Numbered from the stretch's first letter, positions 43,822 to 55,006 are shown. The stretch: DNA of 64,000 nt from Muricoccus nepalensis (GCF_006438825.1 NZ_RCZP01000003.1:1-64000), one strand, 5' to 3'. Numbers and translations: made by a program. The notes: a model not told the origin generated them from the letters alone.

Positions 43822-45072
43822 ATGCCCGCCCCCGGAACCAACCAGCGCATCGACCCGGCCCGCCTCTGGAGCAGCCTGATGGCCATGGCCGAGGTGGGCG
43901 CGACGCCGAAGGGCGGCGTGAAGCGCCTGACCCTGACGGAGGTGGACCGCGAGGGCCGGCAGCGCTTCGCCGGCTGGTGCGAGGCGGCGGGGCTGACGCT
44001 GCGGGTGGACAGCATGGGCAACATGTTCGCCCGCCGCCCCGGACGCGACCCGTCGCGCCCCCCGGTCCTCTTCGGCAGCCATCTCGACAGCCAGCCGACC
44101 GGCGGGAAGTTCGACGGCGCGCTCGGCGTCATCGCGGGGCTGGAGGTGATGCGGACGCTGCAGGACCTCAACATCGAGACCGAGGCGCCGCTCGAGCTGG
44201 TGAACTGGACGGACGAGGAGGGCAGCCGCTTCGGCCACTCTCTCATGGGCAGCGGCGTCTGGGCCGGCGTCTACGGCCAGGACGCCACCTACGCGCTGCG
44301 CGACGGGGAGGGCGTCTCGGTGATCGAGGCGCTGGAGGGGATCGGCTACCGCGGAGAGGAGCCCGCCGCCCCCTTCCCCGCCGACTCCTACTTCGAGCTG
44401 CACATCGAGCAGGGGCCGATCCTCGAGCGCGAGGGGATGCGCATCGGCATCGTCACCGGCGGCCAGGCGCAGGTCTGGTACGACGCGGTGGTCACGGGGC
44501 AGGATTCCCACGCCGGCACGACGCCCCCCTCCACCCGGCGCGACGCGCTGCTCGGCGCCGCGCGGGTCGTGTCGCTGGTGGACCGCCTCATGCGGGCGCG
44601 GGGCGAGGACGGGCGCGGCACGGTCGGGCGGCTGCAGGTGCTGCCCAACTCCTGCAACGTGATCCCCGGCGAGGTCCGCTTCTCCGTCGAGTTCCGCCAC
44701 CCCTCCGGCGAGGAGATCGAGGCGCTGGCGGCCGAGTTCCCCCGCGAGGCGCGGACGATCGCCGACGAGCTCGGCCTCCGCCTCGAGCTGCGCGAGCTGT
44801 TCCGCATCCCCGCCCAGCCCTTCGACCCCGCCTGCGTCGCCCTGGTGCGCGACGCCGCGGCGCGGCTCGGCCTGCCCGCGCGGGAGATCATCTCGGGCGC
44901 CGGGCACGACGCGATCTACGTCGCCCGCCGCGTCCCCGCGGCGATGATCTTCACCCCCTGCAAGGATGGCCTCTCCCACAACGAGGCCGAGAGCATCCTC
45001 CCGGAGGAGGCGGCCGACGGGTGCCAGGTGCTGTTCGAGGCGGTGCTAGCCCGAGCCAACCGGGCACTCTAG
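43822..45072 (+). CDS. Zn-dependent hydrolase, N-carbamoyl-L-amino-acid hydrolase/allantoate amidohydrolase type
   Basis: 416 residues, M20 family. LFGSHLDSQPTGGKFDGALG holds His and Asp ligands; NWTDEEGSRF the acidic pair; FELHIEQGPILE His; SCNVIPGEVRFSVEFRHPSG is the dimerisation region; CKDGLSHNEAES the last His. The domain pattern fits HyuC/AllC/ureidoglycolate hydrolases; substrate specificity cannot be assigned. ATG 43822 lies 67 bases after tetR on the same strand. Confidence 0.9.
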   Translation: MPAPGTNQRIDPARLWSSLMAMAEVGATPKGGVKRLTLTEVDREGRQRFAGWCEAAGLTLRVDSMGNMFARRPGRDPSRPPVLFGSHLDSQPTGGKFDGALGVIAGLEVMRTLQDLNIETEAPLELVNWTDEEGSRFGHSLMGSGVWAGVYGQDATYALRDGEGVSVIEALEGIGYRGEEPAAPFPADSYFELHIEQGPILEREGMRIGIVTGGQAQVWYDAVVTGQDSHAGTTPPSTRRDALLGAARVVSLVDRLMRARGEDGRGTVGRLQVLPNSCNVIPGEVRFSVEFRHPSGEEIEALAAEFPREARTIADELGLRLELRELFRIPAQPFDPACVALVRDAAARLGLPAREIISGAGHDAIYVARRVPAAMIFTPCKDGLSHNEAESILPEEAADGCQVLFEAVLARANRAL

Positions 45073-45078
45073 CGACCC

Positions 45079-45113
45079 GCCCCTCCGGAGGCGGCGGCGC
45101 CGTCCGGAGGGGC
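45079..45113 (+). terminator. Perfect 11-base hairpin after the carbamoyl hydrolase gene
   Basis: GCCCCTCCGGA (45079-45089) pairs with TCCGGAGGGGC (45103-45113), 13-base loop, beginning six bases after the stop codon. No U tract follows, as is common in high-GC genomes. Likely separates the catabolic gene from tkt. Confidence 0.55.
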
Positions 45114-45261
45114 CGGCAGGGTTGGCAGCCGGCCGAGGGGCCTCTATGAGGGCCGCGGCGCACCGGGCCGCCGAATGGGCCGCCGAGACGGGCCGGTGAA
45201 CCGGGCCTGTGCGGCACCGGCCCGGGGCCGCGCCGGATGCGCCGCGGGAGACACCCTTTTC

Positions 45262-47319
45262 TTGGCCACCTCCGAACCCGACCGCCAGCCCGCCACTCCC
45301 GAGCGAAGCCCGGCGCTGGTCGCGCAGGACGCGATCCTCGCCCGCCCGGCCACGCCGGCGCGCCGCATGGCCGACGCCATCCGCGCCCTCGCGATCGACG
45401 GGGTGGAGGCCGCGAAGTCCGGCCATCCCGGCATGCCCATGGGCATGGCCGACGCCGCGACGGTGCTGTTCAGCCGCTTCCTGAAGTACGACGCGGCCGA
45501 TCCGCTCTGGGCGGACCGCGACCGCTTCGTCCTCAGCGCCGGCCACGGCTCCATGCTCCTCTACGCCTGGCTGCACCTGACCGGGCACGCCGGCATGGGC
45601 ACGGAGGAGCTGCGCCGCTTCCGCCAGCTCCACTCCCCCGCCGCCGGGCACCCTGAGGTGGGCGAGCACCCGGCGATCGAGACGACCACGGGCCCTCTCG
45701 GCCAGGGCATCTCGACCGCGGTCGGCATGGCGATGGCCGAGCGCCACCTGGCCGCGCGTTTCGGCAAGAGCCTCGTCGACCACCGCACCTGGGTCATCGC
45801 GAGCGACGGCGACCTGCAGGAGGGCATCTCCCACGAGGCGGCCTCGCTCGCCGGGCATTTCTGCCTCGGCAAGCTGACGGTGCTCTGGGACGACAACCAC
45901 ATCTCCATCGACGGCGACACCGCGCTCTCGGTCTCCGAGGACACGCTGGCCCGCTTCCGCGCCTATGGCTGGGCCGTGCGCCGCGTCGACGGGCACGACC
46001 ACGACGCGTTGGCCTCGGCCATGAACGCCGCGACGAAGTCCCGCAAGCCGACGCTCATCGCCTGCCGCACGATCATCGGCTTCTCCGCGCCGAAGAAGGC
46101 GGGCACGGCGGGCAGCCACGGCGCCCCCCTCGGACCCGAGGAGGCGGCGGCGGCCAAGGCGGCCATGGGCTGGGAGGGCGCGCCCTTCGAGATTCCGGCC
46201 GAGATCCGCGAATCCTGGGAGGCCGCCGGCCGCCGCAGCGGAGGCACGCGCCGCTCCTGGCTCAAGCGCCTGGCCAAGCACCCGAGCCGCGCCGAGTTCG
46301 AGCGCGCCATGGCCGGGCGCCTGCCCGAGCGCTGGGACGCGCCGCTCGCCGAGTGGAAGGCGAAGGCGGCCGAGGAGAAGCCCAAGGTCGGCACCCGCAT
46401 CGCCTCGCAGAAGGCGCTGGAGGCCCTCGTTCCGGCGGTGCCGGAGATGATCGGCGGCTCGGCCGATCTCACGGGGTCGAACAACACGAACGTGAAGGGC
46501 GTGCCGGCCTTCGGGCCCGAGAACTTCGGCGGCCGCTTCGTCCACTGGGGCATCCGAGAGCACGGCATGGCCGCGGCCATGAACGGCATGGCGCTGCACG
46601 GGGGCATCATCCCCTATTCCGGCACCTTCCTCGTCTTCAGCGACTACATGCGGCCCTCGATCCGCCTCGCCGCCCTCATGCGGCAGCGGGTGGTCCACGT
46701 GCTGACGCATGACAGCATCGGCCTCGGCGAGGACGGGCCGACGCACCAGCCGGTGGAGCACCTGGCGGCGCTGCGGGCGATCCCGAACCTCTACGTCTTC
46801 CGCCCCGCCGACGTGATCGAGACCGCCGAGGCCTGGGAGCTGTCGGTGAAGCGCGCCGACGGGCCGAGCGTCCTCGCCCTCTCGCGCCAGCCCCTGCCCA
46901 CGGTCCGCGCCGATGTCGGCGAGAACCGCAGCGCCCGCGGCGGCTACGTCCTGGCCGAGGCGAGCGCCGAGCGCCGCGCGACCCTCATCGCGACCGGCTC
47001 CGAGGTGATGCTGGCGCTTGCCGCCCGCGACCTGCTGGAGGAGGCGGGCATCCCGACCGCGGTGGTCTCCCTGCCCTGCTGGAAGCTGTTCGAGCTGCAG
47101 GACCCCTCCTGGCACGAGCAGGTGCTCGGCTCGGCCCTGCGGGTGGGCATCGAGGCGGCGCTGGAGTTCGGCTGGTCCCGCTGGCTCGGGCCGGACGGGA
47201 TCTTCATCGGCATGCAGGGCTTCGGCGCCAGCGCGCCGGCCGAGGACCTCTACAAGCATTTCGGCATCACGGCCGAGGCCGTGGTGGCCGCGGTCCGCAA
47301 GCGCCTGCCGGGCGCATGA
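45262..47319 (+). CDS. tkt: Transketolase
   Basis: 685 residues from TTG 45262. Thiamine-dependent enzyme of the pentose phosphate/Calvin pathways. [20 protein letters not shown] is the diagnostic N-terminal block; [20 protein letters not shown] the ThDP site; [20 protein letters not shown] and [20 protein letters not shown] complete it. The start is uncertain: 45175 (ATG), 45262 (TTG) and 45367 (ATG, too short) are in frame; the family needs about 30 residues before MADAIRAL, best met by 45262. Runs into gap and pgk on the same strand. Confidence 0.95.
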   Translation: MATSEPDRQPATPERSPALVAQDAILARPATPARRMADAIRALAIDGVEAAKSGHPGMPMGMADAATVLFSRFLKYDAADPLWADRDRFVLSAGHGSMLLYAWLHLTGHAGMGTEELRRFRQLHSPAAGHPEVGEHPAIETTTGPLGQGISTAVGMAMAERHLAARFGKSLVDHRTWVIASDGDLQEGISHEAASLAGHFCLGKLTVLWDDNHISIDGDTALSVSEDTLARFRAYGWAVRRVDGHDHDALASAMNAATKSRKPTLIACRTIIGFSAPKKAGTAGSHGAPLGPEEAAAAKAAMGWEGAPFEIPAEIRESWEAAGRRSGGTRRSWLKRLAKHPSRAEFERAMAGRLPERWDAPLAEWKAKAAEEKPKVGTRIASQKALEALVPAVPEMIGGSADLTGSNNTNVKGVPAFGPENFGGRFVHWGIREHGMAAAMNGMALHGGIIPYSGTFLVFSDYMRPSIRLAALMRQRVVHVLTHDSIGLGEDGPTHQPVEHLAALRAIPNLYVFRPADVIETAEAWELSVKRADGPSVLALSRQPLPTVRADVGENRSARGGYVLAEASAERRATLIATGSEVMLALAARDLLEEAGIPTAVVSLPCWKLFELQDPSWHEQVLGSALRVGIEAALEFGWSRWLGPDGIFIGMQGFGASAPAEDLYKHFGITAEAVVAAVRKRLPGA

Positions 47320-47468
47320 CGGCGCGGCTTCCGCCCAGGAAGGGCGGGTTCGAGGGGGGCGGCGCGATGCCGGCCCCGCGGCACGGGTTCCCGCCCCGGG
47401 CGGCCTGACGGCCCCCGGCGCGGCGTCGCCCACCCCGCTCAACCAGAAACAGAGAAGGAAGAGAGCAC

Positions 47469-48515
47469 ATGGCGGTCAAGGTTGCGATCAACGGCTTCGG
47501 GCGCATCGGCCGCCTGGTCCTCCGCGCGGCGATGGAGAGCGGGCGCGACGACGTCGAGTTCACGCACATCAACGACCTCGGCTCCATCGAGGCGAACGCG
47601 CATCTCTTCCGCTACGACAGCGTCCACGGCCGCTTCCCCGGCGAGGTCCGGGTCGAGGGCGACAGCCTGGTGATCACGGCCGCCGGCCGCACCCACAAGC
47701 CGATCAAGGTGACGGCCGAGCGCGACCCGACGAAGCTGCCCTGGCAGGGCGTGGACGTCGGCGCCGAGTGCACGGGCATCTTCACCAAGTCCCCCGACGC
47801 CGCGAAGCTGCTGCAGGCCGGCGTGCGCAAGGTGCTCGTCTCCGCCCCCGTGACCTGGGGCGAGGAGCTGGCCGACGAGAGCGCGCAGGCGACCATCGTC
47901 TACGGCGTGAACCACCAGGTGCTGAAGCCGCACCACAAGATCGTCTCGAACGCCTCCTGCACCACCAACTGCCTGGCGCCGATCGCCAAGGTGCTGCACG
48001 ACAACTTCGGCATCCTCCGCGGCTACATGGTCACCATCCACGCCTACACGGGCGACCAGAACACCGTGGACACGCTGCACAAGGACCTGCACCGCGCCCG
48101 CGCCGCCGCCGTCTCGGCCATCCCGACCTCGACGGGCGCGGCCAAGGCCGTCGGCCTCGTCATGCCGGAGCTGAAGGGCAAGCTGGACGGCACGGCCATC
48201 CGCATCCCGACGCCGAACGTCTCCCTCGTCTCGCTCGACTTCGTGCCGGCCAAGACCGAGGGGCTGACGAAGGACGCGATCAACGCGGTGATGAAGGCGG
48301 CTTCCGAGAGCGGGCCGCTGAAGGGGATCCTCGGCTACAACACGGCGCCGCTCGTCTCCATCGACTTCAACCACGACGCCCACTCCTCGACCTTCGACGC
48401 GACGCAGACGCAGGTGGTCGACGGCGGGCTGGTGCGGGTGATGTCCTGGTACGACAACGAGTGGGGCTTCTCGAACCGCATGAGCGACACCGCCGCCCTT
48501 CTCGGCACGCTCTGA
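47469..48515 (+). CDS. gap: Glyceraldehyde-3-phosphate dehydrogenase
   Basis: 348 residues. [20 protein letters not shown] is the NAD loop; catalytic Cys164 sits in [13 protein letters not shown]-terminal [13 protein letters not shown] is intact. An insertion-like segment [11 protein letters not shown] lengthens the loop before [23 protein letters not shown] lies before ATG 47469, an AT-rich ribosome-binding region. Second gene of tkt-gap-pgk; no fba or rubisco gene is in view. Confidence 0.97.
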   Translation: MAVKVAINGFGRIGRLVLRAAMESGRDDVEFTHINDLGSIEANAHLFRYDSVHGRFPGEVRVEGDSLVITAAGRTHKPIKVTAERDPTKLPWQGVDVGAECTGIFTKSPDAAKLLQAGVRKVLVSAPVTWGEELADESAQATIVYGVNHQVLKPHHKIVSNASCTTNCLAPIAKVLHDNFGILRGYMVTIHAYTGDQNTVDTLHKDLHRARAAAVSAIPTSTGAAKAVGLVMPELKGKLDGTAIRIPTPNVSLVSLDFVPAKTEGLTKDAINAVMKAASESGPLKGILGYNTAPLVSIDFNHDAHSSTFDATQTQVVDGGLVRVMSWYDNEWGFSNRMSDTAALLGTL

Positions 48516-48571
48516 CAACCCCGAGGGGGGCCCCGCCCCCCTCAACCGCCGACCCTCCGAGGAGACCGCCG

Positions 48572-49768
<1,197 letters not shown>

Positions 49769-49769
49769 G

Positions 49770-50597
49770 CTAGGCGATCACCCGCCGCCCCGCCCCGTCC
49801 GGCAGGACGGGGTCGTGGGTGCAGAGGATGGTCACCTCCTGCGCGTGGTCGCGGGCGAGCGCCGCGAGGCGCCGCCGGCTCTCCAGCCGCGCCTCCCGGT
49901 CCACCTGCATGAAGCTCGCGTAGGCCGAGGCGAGCGGCGGCGTGGCCGGCGGCGTGTCCAGCTCCGAGTGCAGGAAGATCGTGTCGCCGGCGTGCAGCAC
50001 CCAGCCGTTGCCGGTGCCGACGGCGACGCCGCAATGGCCGGCCGTGTGGCCCGGTAGTTCAACCAGGAATACCGAAGGCGGCAGACCCTCCAGCCCGCGC
50101 AGGGTCGGCAGGCCGAACCAGGGCTCCCCCGCCGCGCCGTACTCCCGCATGGGGTGGTCGAGCTGCGCCGGGCGGTAGCGGGCGCGCTCCCGCGGGGTGC
50201 CGCGCTGCCGGGCGGCCGCGGCCTCGCGCGCCGAGACGTGGACCGTCGCCGCCGGGAAGTCCGTCAGCCCCCCCGCGTGGTCGAAGTCGAGATGGGTCAT
50301 CACGATGTGGCGCACGTCGCGCGGGTCCAGCCCCATCCGGCGGAGGCGCGAGACGGCCGTCTCGTCCGGCTCGAGGTGCGGGCGGTCGGCGAGGAGGAAG
50401 CCGCGGTTCAGCCGGGGAACCGGCCGGGCGGCGTCGTCCAGGCCGAAGCCGGTGTCCACCAGCACCAGCCCCGCCTCGGTCTCGAGCAGCAGGCAGCGGC
50501 AGGCCAGGTGCGCGGGGCCGAGGCCGGCCGTGACCCCATCCCAGAAGCCGCCGCCATAGGGGCGCATGGATCCGCATTCTATTGCATGAACTCTCAT
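49770..50597 (-). CDS. Metallo-beta-lactamase-fold hydrolase
   Basis: 275 residues. MTHLDFDHAGGL carries the HxDxDH zinc motif; ELPGHTAGHCGVAVG the next His; LHAGDTIFLHSE the Asp; LCTHDPVL the last His. It resembles lactonase-type (quorum-quenching/organic hydrolase) MBL proteins of about 270 residues, but substrate is unknown. The first codons are AT-rich (AGAGTTCATGCAATAG...). An inverted repeat GCATGA-ACTC-TCATGC (50584-50599) covers the start codon, and the nearest purine-rich ribosome-binding site is too far away. Confidence 0.88.
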   Translation of the reverse strand: MRVHAIECGSMRPYGGGFWDGVTAGLGPAHLACRCLLLETEAGLVLVDTGFGLDDAARPVPRLNRGFLLADRPHLEPDETAVSRLRRMGLDPRDVRHIVMTHLDFDHAGGLTDFPAATVHVSAREAAAARQRGTPRERARYRPAQLDHPMREYGAAGEPWFGLPTLRGLEGLPPSVFLVELPGHTAGHCGVAVGTGNGWVLHAGDTIFLHSELDTPPATPPLASAYASFMQVDREARLESRRRLAALARDHAQEVTILCTHDPVLPDGAGRRVIA

Positions 50598-50599
50598 GC
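50584..50599. promoter_or_regulatory. Dyad over the start codon of the MBL hydrolase gene
   Basis: GCATGA-ACTC-TCATGC, perfect 6-base arms, 4-base loop. In mRNA it would fold over the AUG; in DNA it could be an operator. Function inferred only from position. Confidence 0.3.
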
Positions 50600-50677
50600 G
50601 GCAGGAACGTCCGCCGCTCCCCCGGGGTTTGGCCGCGCCGCGATCGGCCGCGCGGCCTTCTCGAGGGCGGCCGTCCC

Positions 50678-51670
50678 TCAGTAGCCGCGGGACGGGTCCA
50701 CCCGGTTGGGCAGCGGCCGCCCGTCGCGGAGCGCCCGCAGGTTCTCCATCAGGATGTCCAGCGTCCGGTCGTTGTAGCGGAGCACGTCGTCGGCCGAGAT
50801 ATGGGGCGTCACGACCATCCCCGGGGTGCGCCAGAGGCGGTGGTCCGGCGGCAGCGGCTCGGGCACGGCCACGTCGGTCACGCAGCCCTCGAGCTGCCCG
50901 GAATCGAGGGCGTCGAGCACGGCCTCCTGGTCCCAGACGGGGCCGCGCGCGACGTTCACCACCCGGGCGCCCCGCGGCAGGCGCGCGATCCGCTCGCGCG
51001 AGAGGAGGTTCCGCGTCCGCTCCGTCAGCGGGCAGGCGAGGACGAGGAACTCCGCCCGCGGCAGCACCGCCTCCAGCGCCTCGTTCGGATGGGTCTCGTC
51101 GCAGTCCGGGTGCGGGTCGGCCCCGTTGCGGACGCCGACGACGCGCATGCCGAAGGCCCGCGCCCGCCGCGCGATGCCGCCGCCGAGCGAGCCGACGCCG
51201 ACGACGACGACCGTCCGCCCCTCCAGCGTCGAGCTGAACAGTGGCTTCCACTCCCCGCGCCGCTGCTGGTCGGCGAAGGCGGGCATGCGGGTGTGGAGCA
51301 TGAGGATCGCCATGATCCCGTACTCCCCGGCCTTGTCGGCGTGGGTGCCGCGGTTGTTCAGCAGGGCGACCGAATCCGGCAGCCAGTCGAAGGGCGCGGC
51401 GGGGTCGAGGCCGGCGGAGGTGATCGCGATCACCCGCAGCCGCGGCGCGAGGCCGGGGAGCGCCCCCTTGGGGAAGCGCGCGCGAAGCTGCCGCGTCCAG
51501 GTGAGGACCACCTCCGCCTCCGGGATCGCCCGCGCGAAGCCGGCGTCGTCGCGGGCGAAGGAGACCTCCATCGGCCCCATGCCGGGGTTCCGGGCCAGGG
51601 CTTCGGCCCACTGGGCCTCGGTGATCTCGAAATGGGGGTCGTCGGGCGGGTTCTGGATGTGGATGCGCAT
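50678..51670 (-). CDS. D-2-hydroxyacid dehydrogenase (second)
   Basis: 330 residues. TSAGLDPAAPFDWLPDSVAL and the NAD loop VVVVGVGSLGGGIARRARAF (GxGxxG), catalytic Arg in VNVARGPVWDQE, Glu/His region in VAVPEPLPPDHRLW and TPHISA. It belongs to the hydroxypyruvate/glyoxylate-reductase-like branch. Start ATG 51670. The MBL gene follows after 80 bases on the same strand. It is divergent from the second Bug receptor. Confidence 0.88.
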   Translation of the reverse strand: MRIHIQNPPDDPHFEITEAQWAEALARNPGMGPMEVSFARDDAGFARAIPEAEVVLTWTRQLRARFPKGALPGLAPRLRVIAITSAGLDPAAPFDWLPDSVALLNNRGTHADKAGEYGIMAILMLHTRMPAFADQQRRGEWKPLFSSTLEGRTVVVVGVGSLGGGIARRARAFGMRVVGVRNGADPHPDCDETHPNEALEAVLPRAEFLVLACPLTERTRNLLSRERIARLPRGARVVNVARGPVWDQEAVLDALDSGQLEGCVTDVAVPEPLPPDHRLWRTPGMVVTPHISADDVLRYNDRTLDILMENLRALRDGRPLPNRVDPSRGY

Positions 51671-51793
51671 CCCCGCGCTTTCGCACGCACCCGGGGCGTG
51701 GTGAAGGGGCGGGACCCGGCCGGGGGCTGGCGCGGCGGCCCCGTGTGGAAGCAAGGTGCCACCCTGCCTGTTGCAGCGAAGGGGAGGCGAGGC

Positions 51794-52771
51794 ATGAGCA
51801 TCACCCGGAGAGGCGGGATCGCGGCAGCCCTCGCGGCCCCGGCCCTCGCGGGGCGGCCCGCCCGCGCCCAAGGCGCCTGGCCGGCCCGGCCCGTGCGGGT
51901 CGTCGTCCCCTTCCCGCCCGGCGGCAGCAACGACGCCGTGGCGCGGCCACTGGCCGAGCACCTGCAGGCGCGCTTCGGCCAGCCCTTCGTCGTCGAGAAC
52001 CGGCCCGGCGCCGGCAGCACGATCGGCTCGGCGGAGGTCGCCCGGGCGCCGGCGGACGGGATGGTGCTGATGGTCACTTCCTCCACCTTCTCGACCAGCG
52101 CGGCGGTGCAGCGCACGCCCTACGACGCCGCGGAGGACTTTGAGGCGGTCGCGATGCTCGCCAGCGCCCCGCTCGTCGTGCTCGGCGCCCCCGGCTTCCC
52201 GCCGGGGAACCTCGCCGAGCTCGTGGCCTTCCTCCGCGCCCATCCCGGCCGGGTGGACTACGGCTCGGCGGGGCCGGGCAGCATCAACCAGCTCGCGGCC
52301 GAGCTCTTCGCGCAGAAGGCGGGCGGGCTGTCGCTGCAGCACGTCCCCTACCGCGGGATGGGGCCGGCGACGACGGACCTCGCGGCCGGCACCATCCAGC
52401 TTCTCTTCACCACCCTGCCCTCCGCGCGGGGGATCATCGACGGCGGGCGGGTGAAGGTGCTCGGCTGGACCGGTGAGAACCGCCCGTCCGGCGGCCCCTC
52501 CGCGCCGACCCCGCGCGAGAGCGGGCTGGCTGACTACGAGGCGGGGATCTGGTGGGGGCTGCTGGCACGCCGCGGCACGCCGCCCGAGATCCGCGACCGC
52601 CTGAACGCCGCGGCGAACGAGGCGCTCTCGGGCGGGCGGCTGGCCGCCTATCTCGCGAGCGAGGGCGCGACGCCGACGCCCCGCCCGGCCGCCGAGGGCG
52701 ACGCCTTCCTGCGGGCGGACCTGGCGCGCTGGCGGGGGGTTGCCGCCGCGGCGGCCATCCGGGTGGAATGA
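51794..52771 (+). CDS. Tripartite tricarboxylate transporter (Bug) substrate-binding protein (second)
   Basis: 325 residues. Signal MSITRRGGIAAALAAPALAG then WPARPVRVVVPFPPGGSNDA, ENRPGAGSTIGSAEVARAPA and LQHVPYRGMGPATTDLAAGT are the Bug blocks. No TctA/TctB partner nearby. Good GGGGAGGCGAGG site before the ATG. Adjacent to a D-2-hydroxyacid dehydrogenase, like the first Bug gene at 14.5 kb. Confidence 0.9.
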   Translation: MSITRRGGIAAALAAPALAGRPARAQGAWPARPVRVVVPFPPGGSNDAVARPLAEHLQARFGQPFVVENRPGAGSTIGSAEVARAPADGMVLMVTSSTFSTSAAVQRTPYDAAEDFEAVAMLASAPLVVLGAPGFPPGNLAELVAFLRAHPGRVDYGSAGPGSINQLAAELFAQKAGGLSLQHVPYRGMGPATTDLAAGTIQLLFTTLPSARGIIDGGRVKVLGWTGENRPSGGPSAPTPRESGLADYEAGIWWGLLARRGTPPEIRDRLNAAANEALSGGRLAAYLASEGATPTPRPAAEGDAFLRADLARWRGVAAAAAIRVE

Positions 52772-52931
52772 GGCGCGGGGGCCCGCTGGACGTTTCCGGT
52801 CTCAACCCGATCTTCACCGGGACGTTGGCAAGCATGCCAGCCCTCTCGCCCCGCCCGTCCCCGCCCGGGGCGGGTCGGCGAAGGGCATGCCGCGCGGCCC
52901 ATCGCCGCCGGCGTCTCAGGAGAGTACCAGG

Positions 52932-53549
52932 ATGACACGTCGGGACCTGCTGCTGACCGCGACCGCCCTGGCCCTGGCGGGCACGCTCCCGGCCGGGTCC
53001 CTCCTCGCCCAGGGCGCCCCGCGGCGCATCCGCGGAACCATCGACGCCCTCTCCGGCCGCGACCTCGCCCTCACGACGCGGGAGGGCGCGAAGGTCACGG
53101 TTCGGCTGGCCGAGAACGCCGGCGTGTCGGCGGTGCGGAAGATGGCCCTGGCGGACATCACCCCCGGCACCTTCATCGGCACCGCCGCCGAGCCCGGCCC
53201 GGACGGCGTCTGGCGCGCGCTCGAGGTGCTCGTCTTCCCCGAGGCCATGCGCGGCACGGGCGAGGGTCACTTCGCCTGGGACCTGACGCCCAGCTCCTCG
53301 ATGACCAACGCGACGGTCGATTCGGCCGTGCAGGGCAACGACGGCAAGAGCCTCACCCTGACCGCGCGGGGCCAGCAGGTGCAGGTGATGGTGCCACCCG
53401 AGGTGCCCGTCGTCACCCTCATCCCCGCCTCCATGGAGGACCTGCGGCCCGGCGCCCAGGTCTTCCTCTCGGCGACGCCCGCCGCCGACGGAACCCTCAA
53501 CGCCGCCCGCGTCACGGTCGCGAAGGACGGCGTGGTCCCGCCGATGTGA
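52932..53549 (+). CDS. Secreted DUF5666-like beta-rich protein
   Basis: 205 residues. Signal peptide MTRRDLLLTATALALAGTLP with an Arg pair, ending near LLAQG. The mature part has two similar OB-like halves: RIRGTIDALSGRDLALTTRE (and KVTVRLAENAGVSAVRKMAL), and a second, KSLTLTARGQQVQVMVPPEV. This resembles DUF5666 proteins. The stop overlaps msrQ by four bases (GTGA), which ties it to that membrane heme protein. A role as electron-transfer partner or periplasmic sensor is speculative. Confidence 0.7.
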   Translation: MTRRDLLLTATALALAGTLPAGSLLAQGAPRRIRGTIDALSGRDLALTTREGAKVTVRLAENAGVSAVRKMALADITPGTFIGTAAEPGPDGVWRALEVLVFPEAMRGTGEGHFAWDLTPSSSMTNATVDSAVQGNDGKSLTLTARGQQVQVMVPPEVPVVTLIPASMEDLRPGAQVFLSATPAADGTLNAARVTVAKDGVVPPM

Positions 53550-54481
53550 GCGACGCCACCCTCCCCTCCGGCGCCCGCCCGCGCCGCGCCCGCCGCGAGG
53601 GGCCGCCGGCGCCCAAGCCCGGCCCCTGGCCCTGGCTCGACCGCGGCGGCCGCTTCTCCGCCTTCAAGGCGGCGGTGCTGCTCGGCTGCGTTCTGCCGCT
53701 GCTGCTGCTGGGCTGGGACTGGGCGACGCGCAACCTCGGCCCCGAGCCGCTGACGCGGGCGACGCACGACACCGGCGACTGGTGCGTGCGCTTCCTCCTG
53801 ATCAGCCTCGCGGTGACGCCGGCGCGCTGGGTCTTCGACTGGCCGCGGGTGCTGCAGGTGCGGCGGATGCTCGGGCTGGCCGCGCTCGGCTACGCCCTCG
53901 TCCACCTCGCCCTCTACATCGGCAACGAGCACCTGCGGCTCTGGCACGTTCTTCTGGAGATCGTGAAGCGACCCTATCTCTCGACCGGCTTCACGGCGCT
54001 CATCGGTCTGGCGGTGCTCGGCTGGACCTCGACCGACGGCTGGCTGAAGCGGCTCGGCCGGGAGTGGAAGCCGCTGCACAAGCTGGTCTTCCCTCTGATG
54101 GCGCTCGGCATCCTGCACTTCTACATGCAGTCGAAGATCAACGTGTCCCAGCCGGTGCTGATGAGCGGCCTCTTCCTCTGGGCCATGCTCTGGCGCGCCT
54201 CGCCGGCGCGGTGGCGGGCCAGCCCGCTGCCGCTACTGCCGATCGCGCTCCTGGCCGCGGCGGGGGCGGCGGGGCTCGAGTACCTCTGGTACGCCCTCGC
54301 GACCAAGCTGCCGGCCGACATGATCTTCCTCGCCAACTTCGACACCGAGTTCGAGATACGGCCGGCGGTCTGGGTGCTGATCGGGGGCCTCGCCACCTTC
54401 GCGGCGGCCGGCGCCTGGAAGCTGGCCCGGGGCCTTCTCCAGAAGCGGCAGGCCGGGACGGCCGAGGCGCTCCCCGACTAG
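53546..54481 (+). CDS. msrQ: MsrQ/YedZ-like heme-binding ferric-reductase-type membrane protein
   Basis: 311 residues, GTG start. Six-helix ferric-reductase-like domain: ATHDTGDWCVRFLLISLAVT, PRVLQVRRMLGLAALGYALV HLALYI (heme His), RPYLSTGFTALIGLAVLGWT, and WKPLHKLVFPLMALGILHFYM with further His. In E. coli MsrQ passes electrons to MsrP, the periplasmic methionine sulfoxide reductase. No MsrP gene is in this window. About 35 residues precede and 60 follow the usual 210-residue core, including two extra C-terminal helices. Confidence 0.82.
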   Translation: MSDATLPSGARPRRARREGPPAPKPGPWPWLDRGGRFSAFKAAVLLGCVLPLLLLGWDWATRNLGPEPLTRATHDTGDWCVRFLLISLAVTPARWVFDWPRVLQVRRMLGLAALGYALVHLALYIGNEHLRLWHVLLEIVKRPYLSTGFTALIGLAVLGWTSTDGWLKRLGREWKPLHKLVFPLMALGILHFYMQSKINVSQPVLMSGLFLWAMLWRASPARWRASPLPLLPIALLAAAGAAGLEYLWYALATKLPADMIFLANFDTEFEIRPAVWVLIGGLATFAAAGAWKLARGLLQKRQAGTAEALPD

Positions 54482-54482
54482 G

Positions 54483-54872
54483 CTATCCCGGCAGGCAGCG
54501 GACGGTGCCTGGGTTCGCCCGCGCCTCGGTGGGCACGGTGCCCGCCGGGCAGGAGACCTGGCGGCGGGAGGCCGGGGGAAGGTCGGCGTACCATCCTGCC
54601 ACCGCCGGGTCACTCCCGCCCGACCCGCCGCGCGCGACGCCCCGGCCGTCGCAGCGCCCGGGGCGGCCCCGCATCGGCGAGCCGCCGTTCGGGCAGAGCC
54701 AGCGCCGGATCGCGGCGGAGTCGTTCAGCGCGGGGAGGTCCTGGGTCACGATCCGCGGCCCCGGCATCACCTGGAAGACGCGCCGCTCCTGCGCCGACGC
54801 GGGCGAGGCGGCGACGGCGGCGGCAAGCAGGATCGCCGCCCCGAGGCCGGAGCGGGTTCGAGGAAGGCCCAT
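54483..54872 (-). CDS. Small secreted cysteine-containing protein, unassigned
   Basis: 129 residues from ATG 54872. Signal peptide (SGLGAAILLAAAVAASPASA), then a 100-residue mature part with four cysteines (WLCPNG, GRCDGRG, VSCPAG, VRCLPG), able to make two disulfides. No family recognised. An ORF reading to 54992 would add a GC-rich extension without signal. Converges on msrQ with one base between the stops. Confidence 0.55.
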   Translation of the reverse strand: MGLPRTRSGLGAAILLAAAVAASPASAQERRVFQVMPGPRIVTQDLPALNDSAAIRRWLCPNGGSPMRGRPGRCDGRGVARGGSGGSDPAVAGWYADLPPASRRQVSCPAGTVPTEARANPGTVRCLPG

Positions 54873-55006
54873 GCCGCCGACATGGTGCGCCGCGGCGGAA
54901 CCGAAAAGACCTCCGGGCGCGCCCGGCGAGGGGGGCTGCCGCGCTTGACGCGCCCGGCCGGCCGCGCGAAGCCGGCGGCCGGCGGCCCGCATCCGGAGAA
55001 GACCCC

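Noticed and set aside
45175-45261. Transketolase starting at ATG 45175
   Set aside because: Adds 29 Arg/Gly-rich residues unlike the family; TTG 45262 preferred, but not proven.
47391-47403. CCGCCC-C-GGGCGG dyad upstream of gap
   Set aside because: One-base centre in GC-rich sequence cannot fold as a hairpin and has no further support.
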